Assembly: GCA_021464415.1 (NCBI GenBank)
Contig: CM038469.1
Coordinates: 23,703,901-23,767,900 of the forward strand
Direction: 5' to 3'
Origin: Lonicera japonica
Lineage: Eukaryota; Streptophyta; Magnoliopsida; Dipsacales; Caprifoliaceae
Length of the DNA: 64,000 nt
Shown: positions 23,162-35,671 of the stretch, in pieces
Position numbering within the stretch: position 1 is the first letter of the stretch
How the letters are laid out: each line of letters starts with the position of its first letter
Translations under genes and position numbers: made by a program
Notes under the pieces: generated by a model
What the model was told of the DNA's origin: nothing
What the model saw: the letters and a program-made list of their open reading frames with translations, nothing else
Database searches by the model: none

Positions 23162-26100
23162 ATGGGTTATGAGGAAGATTTAAAACAGAAATTGCAAGAT
23201 TTGCAGAAACAGCTGGGAAAGAAGCAATTGTTCGAGGAAGCAGTCTCCTCCATCGGATCTCTCCTTATGCAATCCTATCCGTCGGCTTCCCCTTCTCTTC
23301 GTAAATCGGTCAGTATTTGCTTCAATTTTTGATATGTGTTGCTTATTTCGATTTAAATGGTAGCAAATTAGGGCATGTTTGGTTGCATAAATTGCTTAAT
23401 CTTAAAATTAGTTTACTTTCAATTAATGAATTGCAAATTCGCTCGTTGTGGTGTTTGTAAGACTTTAGTTACGAATTCTGAATGTTTAGAGCAATATGTG
23501 TTGCTTATTTGGATTTACACGATAGCAAATTTGGGCATGTTTGGTTGCATAAATTGCTTAGTCTTAAAATTAGTGTACTTTCAATTAATGAATTGTAAAT
23601 TTGCGCGTTGTGGTGTTTTAAGGACTTTAGTTACGAATTCCGAATGTTAGAGCAATATGTGTTGCTTATTTGGATTTACACAATAGCAAACTAGGGTCTG
23701 TTTGTTTGCGTAAATTGCTTAATATTAAAATTAGTTTTCTTTCAATTAATGAATTGTAAATTTGTGCGTTGTGGTGTTTGGGAGACTTTAGTTACGAATT
23801 TCGAAGGTGAAGAGTAAAAAGATGTTTTAAATTCGTTTATGTTGTTTAGAATTTTGTCTCGAGGTATCAAAAATAAGTTTAGGCACTAGATCTCCTCGAT
23901 ATAAAGAGTTGCTGTCAATTTCCATGTTTTAGAAATTAGGCAATTTGGGGTTTTACTTAAAAAGGACTTAATTTGAGTTTTCTTGAATCCACTCAAATTA
24001 TCACGTATATGATTGTTCAATTTTCACAGCGGAACACAAATGAATGAAAAATTGTATGTTGCCTAATTCACAATTTGAGGAACAAGCAAAATTAATTTGA
24101 AATGAATATCAGGAGGTTATTTGGAAACCCAATTCAAAGCTCTGGAGTTGGAATTGGTGTAAAATTAGTTTAAAGCTTGGAATTGAGTTTCAAGCAAAAT
24201 TAATTTAGGTTCACACCAGTGATGCTTCAATTTCACGTATATGATTGTTCAATTTTCACAGCGGAACACAAATGAATGGAAAATTGTATATTGCCTAATT
24301 CACAATTTGAGGCACAAGCAAAATTAATTTGAAATGAATGTCAGGAGGTTGTTTGGAAACCCAATTCAAAGCTTTGGAGTTGGAATTGGTGTAAAAATAG
24401 TTTAAAGCTTGGAATTGAGTTTCAAGCAAAATTAATTTAGGTTCACACCAGTGATGCTTCAATTTCAATTCCAATCTGGAATTGGATTTGCCAAACACTG
24501 AAATTGATTAAAAAATAGTTTGTTCAAATAAGATGGAAGCCTAGAAATATAGCAGCACAGTAACCCATGGGCATGTCTGAGTATCTTGCCAGTCGCCAAA
24601 ATCGTTGACTGACCTTGGATAGAGTAATTGTAGAGGGACTTTTTGAAGTTACTTAGATGATGTGGTATGAGTGCATTGGTTGGTAGGTGAGGTCCACAAG
24701 CTTATCACTTCACAGACTGACCAATGCATTGATACCACATCATTTGAGTCACATTTTTGAGTCTCAATACATAGAAGAAAGATCAGAAGATCTAGAGAGA
24801 TTTAGTGTTCAGAGAGGGAGTGAAAATAGGAAAGGAATTGATGCGCAAAATGAAAACTGCTACATTAGGGTAATCTTCCAATTTGCATATGCTGGCTTGG
24901 TATTATACTGTTGAACAAAAGTATGTGGAAAAATTGATTCCTACTACGTTTGAAATGTGTTGATTAAATATCCTAAGGGTTCGGTTATATACTAACAGAC
25001 TATGGGGGATCAGCTTGAGGCAGCATTTTCTGGCACTACCTCATTTCCTACTTTATAATTTAGCATTTTACATGGAAGACTAGGTGAATGTTTGAATGGA
25101 GCTTAACTGCTTAAGGCAATAGGTCATAGTTTTCAGTTTTTCTGCCACCTCATGTGGCCATAAAACATAGGTACAAGCTTATATTTTCCCTTGACAATGT
25201 TCTAAAAACCTGTAGGCAGGCAGAGGTCGGCCATAGGGTGCCTAGCGCTTTGATCACCTTTACAGGGCCCTAGGTGGCTAAGTGCTGGCATGTCTTTCTC
25301 ATTTATTTATTTATTAGAATATATTTAGGGTGATTGAGTACCTTTATGGGGCCTTAGGTAGCTAAGGGTTGGGTTGTCTTTTACTTACTTATTAGCATAT
25401 TCATGTCATACTATAAGAAATCAAGCTTCTTGAAAAGGCTTAAGAATTCACTAAACAAACATTTCCCTTAATTCAATATACAAAAATACTTTTAAAAATA
25501 ACAAGGCGTGAGCTTGATTTCTAGGCAAGCCAACTTGCAATTCTAGGCAACCTCTTAAGCTAGCAAGGCAATAGGTATCAATGTATTGGTTGGTAGGTGA
25601 TCCACAATCTTATCACCTCACACGCTTTGAGGCACTGATGCCACATCAGTTGAGTTACTTTTTTGAGTCTCAAGCTATAGAAGAAAGAACAAAAGATCTA
25701 GAGAGAGATTTAGGGTTTAGAGACGGAGTAGAAATGGAAGGAAGAACCAAATCCATTTCATCAAGCGTAACTGATACACAAATGAAAATTGCTACATGAG
25801 GGCGGTGCAATCTTCCCAATTTGCGTATGCTGGCTTAGTATTATACTATTGAACAAGAATATGTGGACCAACTTGATTACTACTACGTTTGATAATGTCT
25901 CAATCCAAAACTTTTAGGGGTCCGGTTATGAGGGGATCAAACTCCAGGCAGTAGAGGTTCAGGCAATACCTTGTTTCCGACTTTCACGTTTAGCATTGAT
26001 ACATGGAAGACTGGGTGAAACGTTGAATGTGTAGCTTATGTTTTTGTTGACAATGTTGTAAAAGGCCGTAAGCAAGCATTGGATCTTAGGCGGCACTTGT

Positions 26101-29100
26101 TGTCTTTCATTAATGATTTATTAGAATATTTACGGACATTGAGCACATTTACAGGGCCTTAGGTGGCTAAGGCTGGGTTGTCCCTTACATATTTACTAGA
26201 ATATCGAAATGTCATGCTATTGGAAAGGAAGTTTATCTTCTTAAAAAGGCATAACAACTCGCTAAACAAACATTCACCTTATTTTATTTTCCAAAAAGGA
26301 GTGAAAAATCCCGCCCATCATACCTGGTTGCTATTTTTTGTTGTCTAGGCAATCACCTAGTTTAGCAAGGCGCCAGGCCGCTGCTCAGTGACTTTTCCAG
26401 GCCTAGGCAGCCGTAGCTGGTGAATTTTTAGAGAATTGGCAACTGAGCTTTGACGATAGGGCTGTAGTCTTAGAAAAATCTAGTCACCTACCTCAGAACT
26501 TTGTTCAGTCTGTATTTTAGTGCGAAGAACTTCATATGGTGTTGGGCCTTTTGAGGTCCTGTCTCCAAGGATTTGCAATTTAAATTTCCTTTTGCTGATA
26601 AACTAATCAAGGTCTGGGTTTCTTGTAGAGGGTAACAAGTAGTGGGTGGGGGACAACCATACAAGGCATGGAATCGAGAGGTTTGACGGAAAGCAGTGGC
26701 TGGAATCCTCATTGTGGGGGACAGAAAGTTAAAGTTTGATGTGAGATTAAATACACCCTCATTTGATATTCTAGCATTTTAAGTAGGTTAAATTGCCTAA
26801 ATCACAGTTTGAGGAACAACCAAACTGGCCCTTAATGAGATTATTTTAAATATATTATCTATATGTGGCTTGGAAATCCAATTTGAAGCTCTGGAGTTGG
26901 AATTGAGGACAAAATTAGTTCAAAGCTTGGGATTGGGTTTCAAGCAAAATTGATTTTAAGTTTTGAATTAGTCATGCTTCAATTTCAATTTCAATTGCAA
27001 TATGGAATTGGGTTGCCAAACACTGAGGTTGATCAGAAATAATTTGTTCAAATAAGATGAAAGTGTAGAGAAAATTATAGCAACATACATATGGCGGTAA
27101 CCCTAGGCATGTGTGAGCGTCTTGCCAGTGGCCAAATTATTGGTTGACCTTGCAGAAAGCAAGTGTAGAGGGACTCTATGTTGGAACTCAAAGATATGAT
27201 TCAGATGATGTGGCATCAATGCATTGGTTGATAGGCGAGGTCCACAATCTTATCACTTTACACAGAGACCAATGCACTGATGCCACATCATTTGCGTCAC
27301 TCTTTTGAGTCTCAATCTATAGAAGAAATAACAGAAGATCTGGAGAGAGATATAGTGTTCAGAGGGGGAGTAGAAATAGGAAAGGAATAAAGAAATCCAT
27401 TTCATCAAGCATAATTGACACACAAATGGAAAATGCTACAGGAGGTGTCGTAATCTTCCCAATTTGCATATGCTGGCTTGGTATTTTACTGTTGAACTAG
27501 AATATGAGGGACAACTTGATTACTACTACGTTTGATATTGTGTCGATCCCAAATTTTTTAAGTGGTTTGGTCGTGAGCTAACGGACTATGGTGATCAGCT
27601 CGAGGCAGCTGAAGTTCTGGCACTACCTCATTTCCCACTTTATAAATTAGCATTAATACATGGAAGATTGGGTGAATGGTTGAATGTGTAGCTTAAGGCG
27701 ATGGGCCATAATTTTTAGTTTTTCACCACCTCATGTGGCCCATAAAGTATAGGTGATAGCTTAAGTTTTCCCTTGACAATGTTGTTAAAGGTCGTAAGTA
27801 GGCATAGGATGGCCGTAGGGCACCTAGGGCCTTGATCACCTTTACAGGGCCTTAGGCGACTAAGTGCTGGGTTGTCTTTCAATCTTTCATTTATTTATTT
27901 ATTAGAATATTTAGGGTCCTTGAGCACCTTTACGTGAGTTGGACTTTGTTGACTCTCCTCTAATGAGGGTCATGGTGGCCCCTTGCATCTGATAAGTGAA
28001 TACAACAGAAAAACATCAGATGGTGTTGGGCTTTGATGATAGGGCTGGTGAATGTATAACATGATAGGGCAAGTTTTTTTCTAAACATTCACCAGCTACG
28101 GTCTAGTTTATTGTATAACATAATTGGGCAAAGTGTAATTTCCCCCCTTAAAGAAGGTGACAAAAAACTTTAACTTTTACATCTTATATTCGTTGTTCCA
28201 AACATGTCTATTAGTAAACATGATCACATTTCAAAACTTAAGGTGGGCAAATCCCCACCTTCATCCAGCTGTAGCCCTGCCCTTGAAGGGAAGTGGGATA
28301 GTTGGTGTTGTACCATCGTTCTGGTAGAGTTAGCCATTTAGACCACTGTTGAGGGTCTCACAAGCTGTGCATCAAAAGATAGTTTCCCAAGCATTGTTTG
28401 AGACACTCAGTTTGGCTGACTGTTTGTGTGTGGCAAACTAAGGAGTGGCTCAATTTGGTACTGATGGTTTAAAAAGTTGGGACCAAAAACTGACTAATGA
28501 ACACTGTATTGTGGTCACTGCCAGTAGTAGTAGGATGACTGTTTATGTTGTCAAAAAACAAGTCTGCTCGTCTTTGGAAGAACAAGGGTGGTTGATGTCA
28601 TGAAAAGGCTATGAGTTTTTCCCTCAGATTCCCATGGGGACCTATATACTTATCCCCTTTGATTAGCAGTGTTTCATTACGTAGTTATAGTCTTCTACTT
28701 CTTCAGGGCTACCTAGAATCTTGATAAGGAGTTATTGGACCAGGTCATCGTTCAAAACACTGTTCTGCATTTCATACACCAACGAAGACTGTAATACCAA
28801 AGCTTTAAGCTACCCTTCTCTTTCTTGAATCCTAAGCAATGCATCTATTGCCTTTTTCTCTACCCCTTTAAATGATAAAGCATGGTAGTACGTCATTGCT
28901 AAGTATTTGCGTTTTGGTGATCAGATTAGTTTATGAAGTGATGATAAAACTGTTGAGAAAATTTATATAGAGAAGATAGTTTTGTTTCTTTTGCGAAACA
29001 ATAGATTACACGACCCAATCTATAGCCAAACCAAAAAGCTTCAAATATGGGAAGAATCCTTGATTGATTGGATATTTGGATCAATCAAGTTGATTACATC

Positions 29101-32100
29101 AGTTAACAAGGTTTTACACCTAGACTTCACTAAAATAGTAAAACAAATGGTTTTTTCACTTTTCAAATGCAAAAATGAGTTTCGTTAGCTCTTTTTCACG
29201 GATGTATAGACCTCTCTTTCTTTAAGATAGGGATAAGCTCAAAAAAGATAATCGCCTGCTCACTTGCATAACAATTATGTAGTACCGATACTGGTGTTTT
29301 GCATAAAGTTTGTTTAGGCACTCAATGGACTCAACTGATTGGTTGCTTCAGTGTAATTGCTTCTTCCTCAACATGTCCGTCAAGGGTTTCGACTTCAGAG
29401 ACTGGCCCATAGTTTCTTACAAGTTTTCTGTAGCAGCCTGATCAAAAACCCTCTTAATGCTATAATTGAGTTAGGTCGGCCAATTGAGAAGAGCCTCCAC
29501 TTTAGATTGATCAGCAGCAACTTCTTCTTGCAAAAATGATATGGCCTAGGTACATGAGTCTTGTTTCCTCTGCCCAAAAGAACGATAGCTCTTCTCTATA
29601 AGATTTTGTTTTTGTCTAAGCAATTCTACTGCAATTGAAGGTGATGCAAGTGTCCTTTATATAATTGTCAAGTCATGAATCGTATCGCAAATAAAAAAAT
29701 ATACGAATCATGCCTCGTGAATCGAATCGTAAGATTCAGCACAAAACTTGGGAAAAAATGTAATATCGAATAGATATGTTTAAAAAGCTCAATATATCAA
29801 AAAATAAGACATTATCATATCAAATCAGTTATAGGACGCGATTAGCATGTGGCGTTGATAATTGAAAGACACTTATCTTCGCAACAAAAGAATGTTAGAT
29901 TGCATGTCTGTTATATATGATCTCAATATCCAACTCAACCTATATGCATAATTCATGAATAGGAACAAAGAGGCATAGAGACGAATATTGTTGAAACACC
30001 TTAACCCAAGATTAGAACTTTAATAATAATGAATTTCAATACAAAAGAGTTGATAAAACTACATGAAAAATTGGAACACAAGTGAAATCAAAATTCATTC
30101 TAATTCTCGATTCATCTGATAAAGTTGTTATTACAATCAATTTTACTTAATTTTTATACATGATTCAAGAGTCTGCTTAGACGGTTATTCATGCGAATTG
30201 CGTGAATTGTTCCATGAATTGTGATACTCGTATGATGAATCCTACGATAAACATTCATGTTCATTTTCGATTTTGCCATAAGTTTGTATCGATTGAGCCA
30301 TGAATTGTGAATCGTAAATTTAACAACTGTGGTTCGTTCATGGAAGAACTTGACACTGAAATAGCATGAGAAAAATGCTATATGAATTTTGTCAAAAATG
30401 CCATAAACGCGGATTCATTAGGTTTTGAAATGAAACCGGTGCATTAGTTAGCCCAAAGGGCAAAGGAACATTCATAGGTTTGAAGTGCTTTTTTTTTTTT
30501 TTGGTCAGGTTCAAAGAGTCTTATTCGAAGGTCCGACCATAGATCTAGTCTGGAAAAATGTGAACTCATGAAGGAGTGTTCGCCAATGATTAATTTAGTG
30601 TTTTTTTTGGTGGATATGATTTAAACTCTTTATAATCAATGCATAGTCTGCACATGTCCCATTAGCTCGTCAAGGATTGGTGTAGGAAATTTGTTTTCTG
30701 TGGTGATATTGTTAAGTTCTCTGTAATCAACGCATAGTCACCAAGACCCGTCTTTCTTTTTCACCAATAAGTCTTGTGATGCAAAGGGGCTACAAGAGGG
30801 TCCAAAAAATGTGCTTCAAGCATTTTTTTTTACTATTTTCTCACTTTCAGCCTTTTTTGCATGCGAGGATCCCTACAAGGTCTCCATTAACTGGCTCACT
30901 GCCTTTTTGAGGGAATTTGGTGGTCATGTGTTCTCATAGGGCAATTCACGGAATATATGAACAAACTCTTTAAGTAAAGAAAAAATAGTCTCAAGGATAC
31001 TCGGTGTATTGTCTGCCGTATTCAAAGGATTTGCTCAATGCAGGAGTGATGAACTTCAGTTGTTATTCTTCTTGTAAGTTCTGTTTGGTTCGTTCTTTGG
31101 ATCATTCATAGAATCCTAAATTCCCATTCACTCAAGATTCCAACGTTTGGTTGAAATTTTGCAAAGGAATCCATGCTTTCTTTGTTTGTAGGATTGAAGG
31201 TATAAAGTTGGGTTTGAGTTTTACCCGCTTTTTGACAAGGATTCAAGGGTGGATTCTTATCGTCTTGCTAGGTAGAAAGCATGGATTGGAGTTGTAAAAT
31301 TGAATATCTGAACAAGCTTCATAATTTATTCATTCAAACCACTCAAGAATGTAGACAGTGGTTTCTTGGAATCTGAGATTCTTTTCCATTGTTTGGTTAG
31401 GATTGGAATTCTTCGCTCTTGGCATTGAGAATTATTGAAATCATCCGCTGGAAGGCGCAGAAGCCAGAGTATTTAACTATATATGTATAATATTATTATC
31501 TATGGAAAAGGATTCGTTGTGGGAATTAAAGGCTTAATTTGCCTGCATTGTTCTCTATAGAATCTTGAACTTTTAAAAAAGAAAAAACCTTAGTTTTGGG
31601 GGAATTATCTTTTCCTAGGAATCCTGAATTCCCTTGCACCAAATGTTGGAATCATAAAGGAAGGATAATTTAGGATTCATGGAAAGCTCAAAAAAACAAA
31701 CCAAACAGATCCAAGGGTGAGCGTAAATTCTTCAAAAATTCCCTGGTCTTCTTCAACGCTGCCTTGCTGCTGTTGACTAGCTTGCTAAATTCCCTAATTT
31801 GTCTGTCTTGATCATTCTCAATAAATCATGCACAAAGGGCATCTATGAACCTCTTCCACCCACTCATTCCAAAGTTTCAAATGGCATTCTGAAGCAATGC
31901 CTCTGCTCACCCTTTTAAGTGTGAAAAACGTATATGATCTTTTTTCTTCAGGTATAGAAGGGTACTAAGAAAACACATCATTTTTATCGGCGATTTCTTG
32001 TATTTTCACCAGTGAACGTAGGAATATCTATCTTGGGTATTTATAATTGGTTTGGGAATTTGAAAAACCTATTTGTCTTTGTCTGCAATTACAGAGATGG

Positions 32101-35100
32101 CCAATGCTAGGCTCCAGCTATTCCCTTGAAAGATTTCATTCTTTACTGAATTTCCCTTGCAAAGAGCAGCATCAAAAGTATCCACGCACAATTGGATCCT
32201 TATTAGATGTGTGAGTCACAGCTTTGGTCTCACTAGTGTTAGGCTGTAACACGTGGGAGGTATTTATGTCCTTAAGACACACTTGGTCACCAAATTCGGG
32301 ACTGAGTGTGATTACGAAATGAACTTGTAGTTTTGGGAAACGGTTATTACATTTTTGTAACTATGTTGCTGAAATTTAAGTTTTATAACAAAGACAATTT
32401 GTCGATCGATTATTCAAAATCTGGCCCTGTGCACCCCCATATTTATATTGGGTGCTCTACCAATTGATGCCTTGTCATCTCTTGCTCTCTATAACCCTTG
32501 CTTTTGTGAATCAATAGCATCTCCACGGGACCACGGTGAGCGACCACCATCATCTGCATAATGTAAAATCCTACCCCAATAAAAAGATTAAGTTAGATAC
32601 TTGATTGGGCAGCATATTACACGTCATGTTGTTGCAGATAACATTGTGAAACTTTTAGCAACTCCTCAAAACATTGAAATTGCAACAATTTCAGCACCAG
32701 ACACACTGGAGAGCTGTATTTTAATGGTTCAGTTAAATTATCGATATCCACAAGAAAGGGGGAGAGGAATGATCTCCTTGTTTGCATGGTGTAGTTCCAT
32801 TTTTGTCAGTACCACAGTCGAAGCATTGTTTTTCTTGTTCAATTTTTATTTTTTTTCTTTGAAAATAAAAAAAATAAATTATCTTAATGTCGCAGTTTTA
32901 TACTGCTGTATGCCGGGTAGCAACTATCTTAAAGACGAGATACACTTCACCTGGATTTTGGAATGCTGGTCTAAGGCTTTTTGTGGAGGCTGAACAACTT
33001 GTGACTGAATCTTCTGAAAGGGAACACTTGCAGAGTTGCATTGCTCAAGCCCAGGAGCAGTTGAGTGAAGTCCAGAATCTCTCTGAGGGATCAGGACCTG
33101 CCCAAAACAGGACCAGTGGAGGTCCATCTCTATCTGCATATTTTTTTTCATTAAATACTTTAACTGCATTAGCCGTTAGGTAGGGCAAAAAATTTTTTTT
33201 AAAAAAAGAGAGTTACAAATTCAACATACTATCTTGTGTAGGATATCTATTTGAAGGGCATCTTACTGTAGACAGAGAGCCGCCACAGCCTCAGTGGTTG
33301 GTAGAATCAAACCTCTTGACAAGTGCAGCTACCTTGTTTTCGGCTCAATCTTCTCAAGAAAACATGTCCGAAGACGCAGCAAACCTACTCCAAGAACTGG
33401 TCGATAGACTTGACAACGTTGTTCCAATGGTATCGTTTCCTTTCTTTCCATTGGCGTCAGTACTTTTTAATAATTTTTCCTTACAAAAAAACCCTGTCCG
33501 CAATTCCTGATTTATAATCAGGTAGGTTGATGAGAAGATAAAAGATTTTATTTTTCTTTCCTTTGATGGGAGCTGCTTGGTCTGTTAATTGTTTGGGAAA
33601 ATGTCTTTTATGACTCTGTCCCTTGTTTTTTGTTCGCAATTAGGCTTTCCTTACTCCCACATGTATGGGGCAAAGTAAAAAAAGCACCCTTGCAGAAAGC
33701 GCATTTTTTAACATTTTAAGGCTAAAAAGTAAGGATGGAATACTTCGCTAATAAGGCCTAGGTTCAATTCATGCCACAACAGTTCCTCTTGGCGATCTGT
33801 AAGAACCATTTTAAGCCCTCGCTGAGGCTTGTGGCATGCCCTGCCTTGGACTGGGTAGCATCGCCTCACCTAAACTTTATTTTACCCAAAAAGGGTAAGA
33901 CTAAAAGAAAGAATCAAGAAAATGTTTGCAATTTTGATATTTACTATTTTCTCATGCCAATGTCATTCTTATCTGTTTTTTATTGTTTAAGATACTGGAC
34001 AATGAACCTGTTGCACCAAGAGCACCACCTGCAAGCAAAGAAGTGGTTGCAAAACTTCCAGTTATTACAATTACAGAAGAAGTAATGGGGAAGATAGGAG
34101 CAGATGCTGAGTGTGCCATTTGCAAGGAGAATTTGGTTGTCAATGACAAGATGCAAGAGTTGCCTTGCAAGCACACATTTCATCCTCCTTGCCTCAAGCC
34201 TTGGCTGGTAATAATAATATTTTATTTTTAACTCTTTGACTCTAAACAATTTATCTTTATATTCCCTGCCTTTACTTCTTATAACTACCTGGCTTATCAA
34301 TGTGCTGGATTTTAATCTGAACTTGATCCATCTTTCGGATGTGGATGGCATTTTTGGATCCCATATAACTCGATTATCCGTCTATCGAGTTAGTAAGTAG
34401 ATTGGATGTAGATACTGGCGGAGCCAGGATTTAGCATTAGGGTGGGCAAAAAAAATTAACTAGGATGTAAGGTTAAATACATTTTTCTTTTATGCCAACA
34501 GCCTTGTAGCCGGCTTCCTCCTTGTTCTCATAACAAGGAGGTCATGGATTCGATCCACATGGACGCAATTATTGAATCCTTTATTGAGTCCACCTTTTGT
34601 ATTGGTGCTTGTAAATTCATGGCTTGCATCATAAAAATTTTATTATGTGGAATTATCGCTTTGTATCAAGAAAAGGGGAAAATACCATCTTCTTTGATAC
34701 TCTAGTATTCCAAGAGTGGCTCTAGTATTTTCATATTCTAAAGTACCAAAATATAGTGCATTTAAGGCTGTCCTTAAACTATAAAGCTCACAAAAACATA
34801 AAATAAGGGGGGAAACTACAAGTCCTTTCCTAAATTATGGTGGGCAAAGGAATATTTTGTCACTTATTAATTTATATTTTCTTCAAAACCCTAGTAAAAA
34901 TAAGCATATTTCAAAAATTAAAGTGGGCAAATGCCTACCTTGAGCCCGCTTGGCTCCGCCCTTGGATATAGGTTGGTACTAGGAGTAGGCTCCCTCTTTT
35001 CCAAATTAGCAGCCCACTATTCCTTTCTAGGCTGCCCCAAATTAAGGGTGTAGTTTCTTTTTGAGACAATCAATTGAACAAATCTCACGATAGTTGCAAG

Positions 35101-35671
35101 GATACACACCATTGGTCATATTGAAATTAGTGGATTCTTAAATAACGGAGGAAGTCAAATTGGGCTCTTCATATGGGATGATGAGGGAGGATAACTAATG
35201 ATTTAAGAGCATCTCTAATGGTTGTATGAATAATGAATGCATTTCTAAGTATTTTTTTTTTAAAACAATAAAAAAAAATTACTGCAACCGTTGTGTGATA
35301 TGTTATATGAATCGATGCAAATGAATATGATAATTTTCTTAATTAAGTCGATTAACCTTGATCCGATCCAATCCCATCCAATCCAAATCCAGTACATCCA
35401 AACAATCCAACGGCTGCTTGAATTACTCCTCGTTCGGCGGATGATTGAATTTTGAATATAATGTTGTGCAATACTATACTATATGTATATATATTATGTA
35501 CTTGGGTGGTGGTGGCTGCAGGATGAGCATAACTCGTGTCCAGTATGCCGGCATGAACTGCAAACGGATGATCATAAGTATGAGAGTTGGAAGGAGAAGG
35601 AGAAGGAGGCAGAGGAAGCGAGGAGAGGCGCTGCAAATGCAGTTCGCGGGGGTGAATACATGTATGTCTAG
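23162..35671 (+). CDS. AIP2: RING-H2 E3 ubiquitin ligase, AIP2-like (ABI3-interacting protein 2 type)
   Basis: Five exons join in frame: 23162-23308, 32896-33121, 33242-33429, 33992-34207 and 35522-35671. All introns are GT-AG, and the product is 308 residues. The N-terminal third is a conserved helical region (KQLFEEAVSSIGSLL, then FYTAVCRVATILKTRYTSP across the first junction). The middle has EGHLTVDREPPQPQW. The RING-H2 finger uses C228, C231, C246, H248, H251, C254, C265 and C268 (CAIC ... CKHTFHPPC ... CPVC), with the last intron inside it. The tail is Lys/Glu-rich and ends GGEYMYV. In Arabidopsis AIP2 ubiquitinates the transcription factor ABI3 and so dampens abscisic-acid signalling; that role here is inferred from similarity. 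Length matches the family. All exons are uninterrupted, so the gene looks functional despite a 9.6-kb first intron. Confidence 0.85.
23336..23815 (+). repeat. Three tandem copies of an about 160-bp unit
   Basis: Copies start near 23336, 23497 and 23650. Each contains gcataaattgcttaat, then tttcaattaatgaattg and gactttagttacgaatt. The open frame at 23375-23650 is just this repeat translated twice and is not taken as a gene. Confidence 0.85.
24001..24470 (+). repeat. Tandem duplication, period about 233 bp
   Basis: Copy one (24001-24232) and copy two (24233-24468) share long identical runs such as acgtatatgattgttcaatt and cagcggaacacaaatgaatg. A more diverged third copy sits at about 26796-27010 inside a larger repeat. 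Confidence 0.85.
24470..27930 (+). repeat. Three long imperfect direct repeats, each with an internal hairpin
   Basis: Segments near 24470-25420, 25575-26180 and 26980-27930 repeat the same order of words: a hairpin, then gagtctcaat.catagaagaaa, then gatctagagagat, then ccaatttgc.tatgctggctt. The hairpin arms are atgatgtggtatgagtgcat / atgcattgataccacatcat at 24656-24743, with related copies at about 25575-25651 and 27203-27292. The hairpins may be old small inverted-repeat elements carried along by the duplication. Confidence 0.75.
29650..30340. repeat. AT-rich insertion with ends resembling inverted repeats
   Basis: The left side has tcaagtcatgaatcgtatcg and the right side gccatgaattgtgaatcgta, which pair imperfectly as inverted copies. 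The block separates RT and RNase H words of the gypsy relic, so it is probably a later insertion. Exact ends and target duplication are unresolved. Confidence 0.4.
31081..31708. mobile_element. MITE-like element (628 bp) with about 100-bp imperfect inverted ends
   Basis: The ends are CTGTTTGGTT (31081-31090) and AACCAAACAG (31699-31708). The inverted similarity continues inward through gaatcctaaatt and gattccaacgtttggt. No coding capacity and no convincing target duplication. It splits the gag and RT traces of the gypsy relic. Confidence 0.65.
33122..33241 (+). other. Intron 2 of the AIP2-like gene
   Basis: A short intron (120 bp) with donor G|GTCCAT and acceptor cttgtgtag; codon phase 1. 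Confidence 0.8.
33690..33910 (+). repeat. Possible SINE-like sequence in intron 3
   Basis: A box B-like word ggttcaattc (about 33760-33769) lies within a compact non-coding block whose right side reads cccaaaaagggtaag. The A box is weak and no tail or target duplication is visible. Confidence 0.3.
34411..34961. mobile_element. Small terminal-inverted-repeat element in intron 4
   Basis: The ends tggcggagccagg (34416-34428) and ggctccgccc (34952-34961) are inverted. Gggtgggcaaa near the left pairs with aaagtgggcaaa-type words near the right. TTGGATGTA (34402-34410) and TTGGATATA (34962-34970) could be a 9-bp target duplication with one mismatch. Inside, a possible tRNA-like pair of words (tgtagccggct, ggattcgatcc, about 34505-34558) may be a second, SINE-like insertion. 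Confidence 0.5.

Larger units (their letters stand above)
29300..32100 (-). pseudogene. Degraded Ty3/gypsy polyprotein within intron 1
   Basis: Reading leftward there is a gag-like trace at about 31720-32000 (a RFIDALCA-like word). RT follows at about 30640-30830 (SPFASQDLLVKKKDGSW, stop, then LCVDYRELNNIT). The connection to RNase H is at about 29390-29500 (ALRGFL and LLNWP words). Order and strand agree with one Ty3/gypsy element. It is riddled with stops and frameshifts and interrupted by two small elements (29650-30340 and 31081-31708). No LTRs were recognised. Confidence 0.75.
23309..32895 (+). other. Giant first intron of the AIP2-like gene (9.6 kb)
   Basis: The donor is TCG|GTCAGT at 23309 and the acceptor is TGTCGCAG ending at 32895; codon phase is 0. 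The intron contains tandem and segmental repeats (23336-27930), a - strand Ty3/gypsy relic (29300-32100) and at least two small inserted elements. None of its open frames is a convincing gene. Stretches at 27930-29300 and 32100-32890 show only scattered repeat words (for example ggtgggcaaatccccacc at about 28242-28260) and nothing else I can name. Confidence 0.75.

Noticed and set aside
23375..23650. 91-codon repetitive open frame in intron 1
   Set aside because: The 160-bp intronic repeat translated twice; no domain.
32601..32993. 130-codon open frame over the AIP2 exon 2 acceptor
   Set aside because: It begins at a TTG, crosses the splice acceptor at 32895 and is out of frame with exon 2; only the 32896-33121 reading matches the family.
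33952..34351. - strand open frames opposite AIP2 exon 4
   Set aside because: Shadows of the RING exon.
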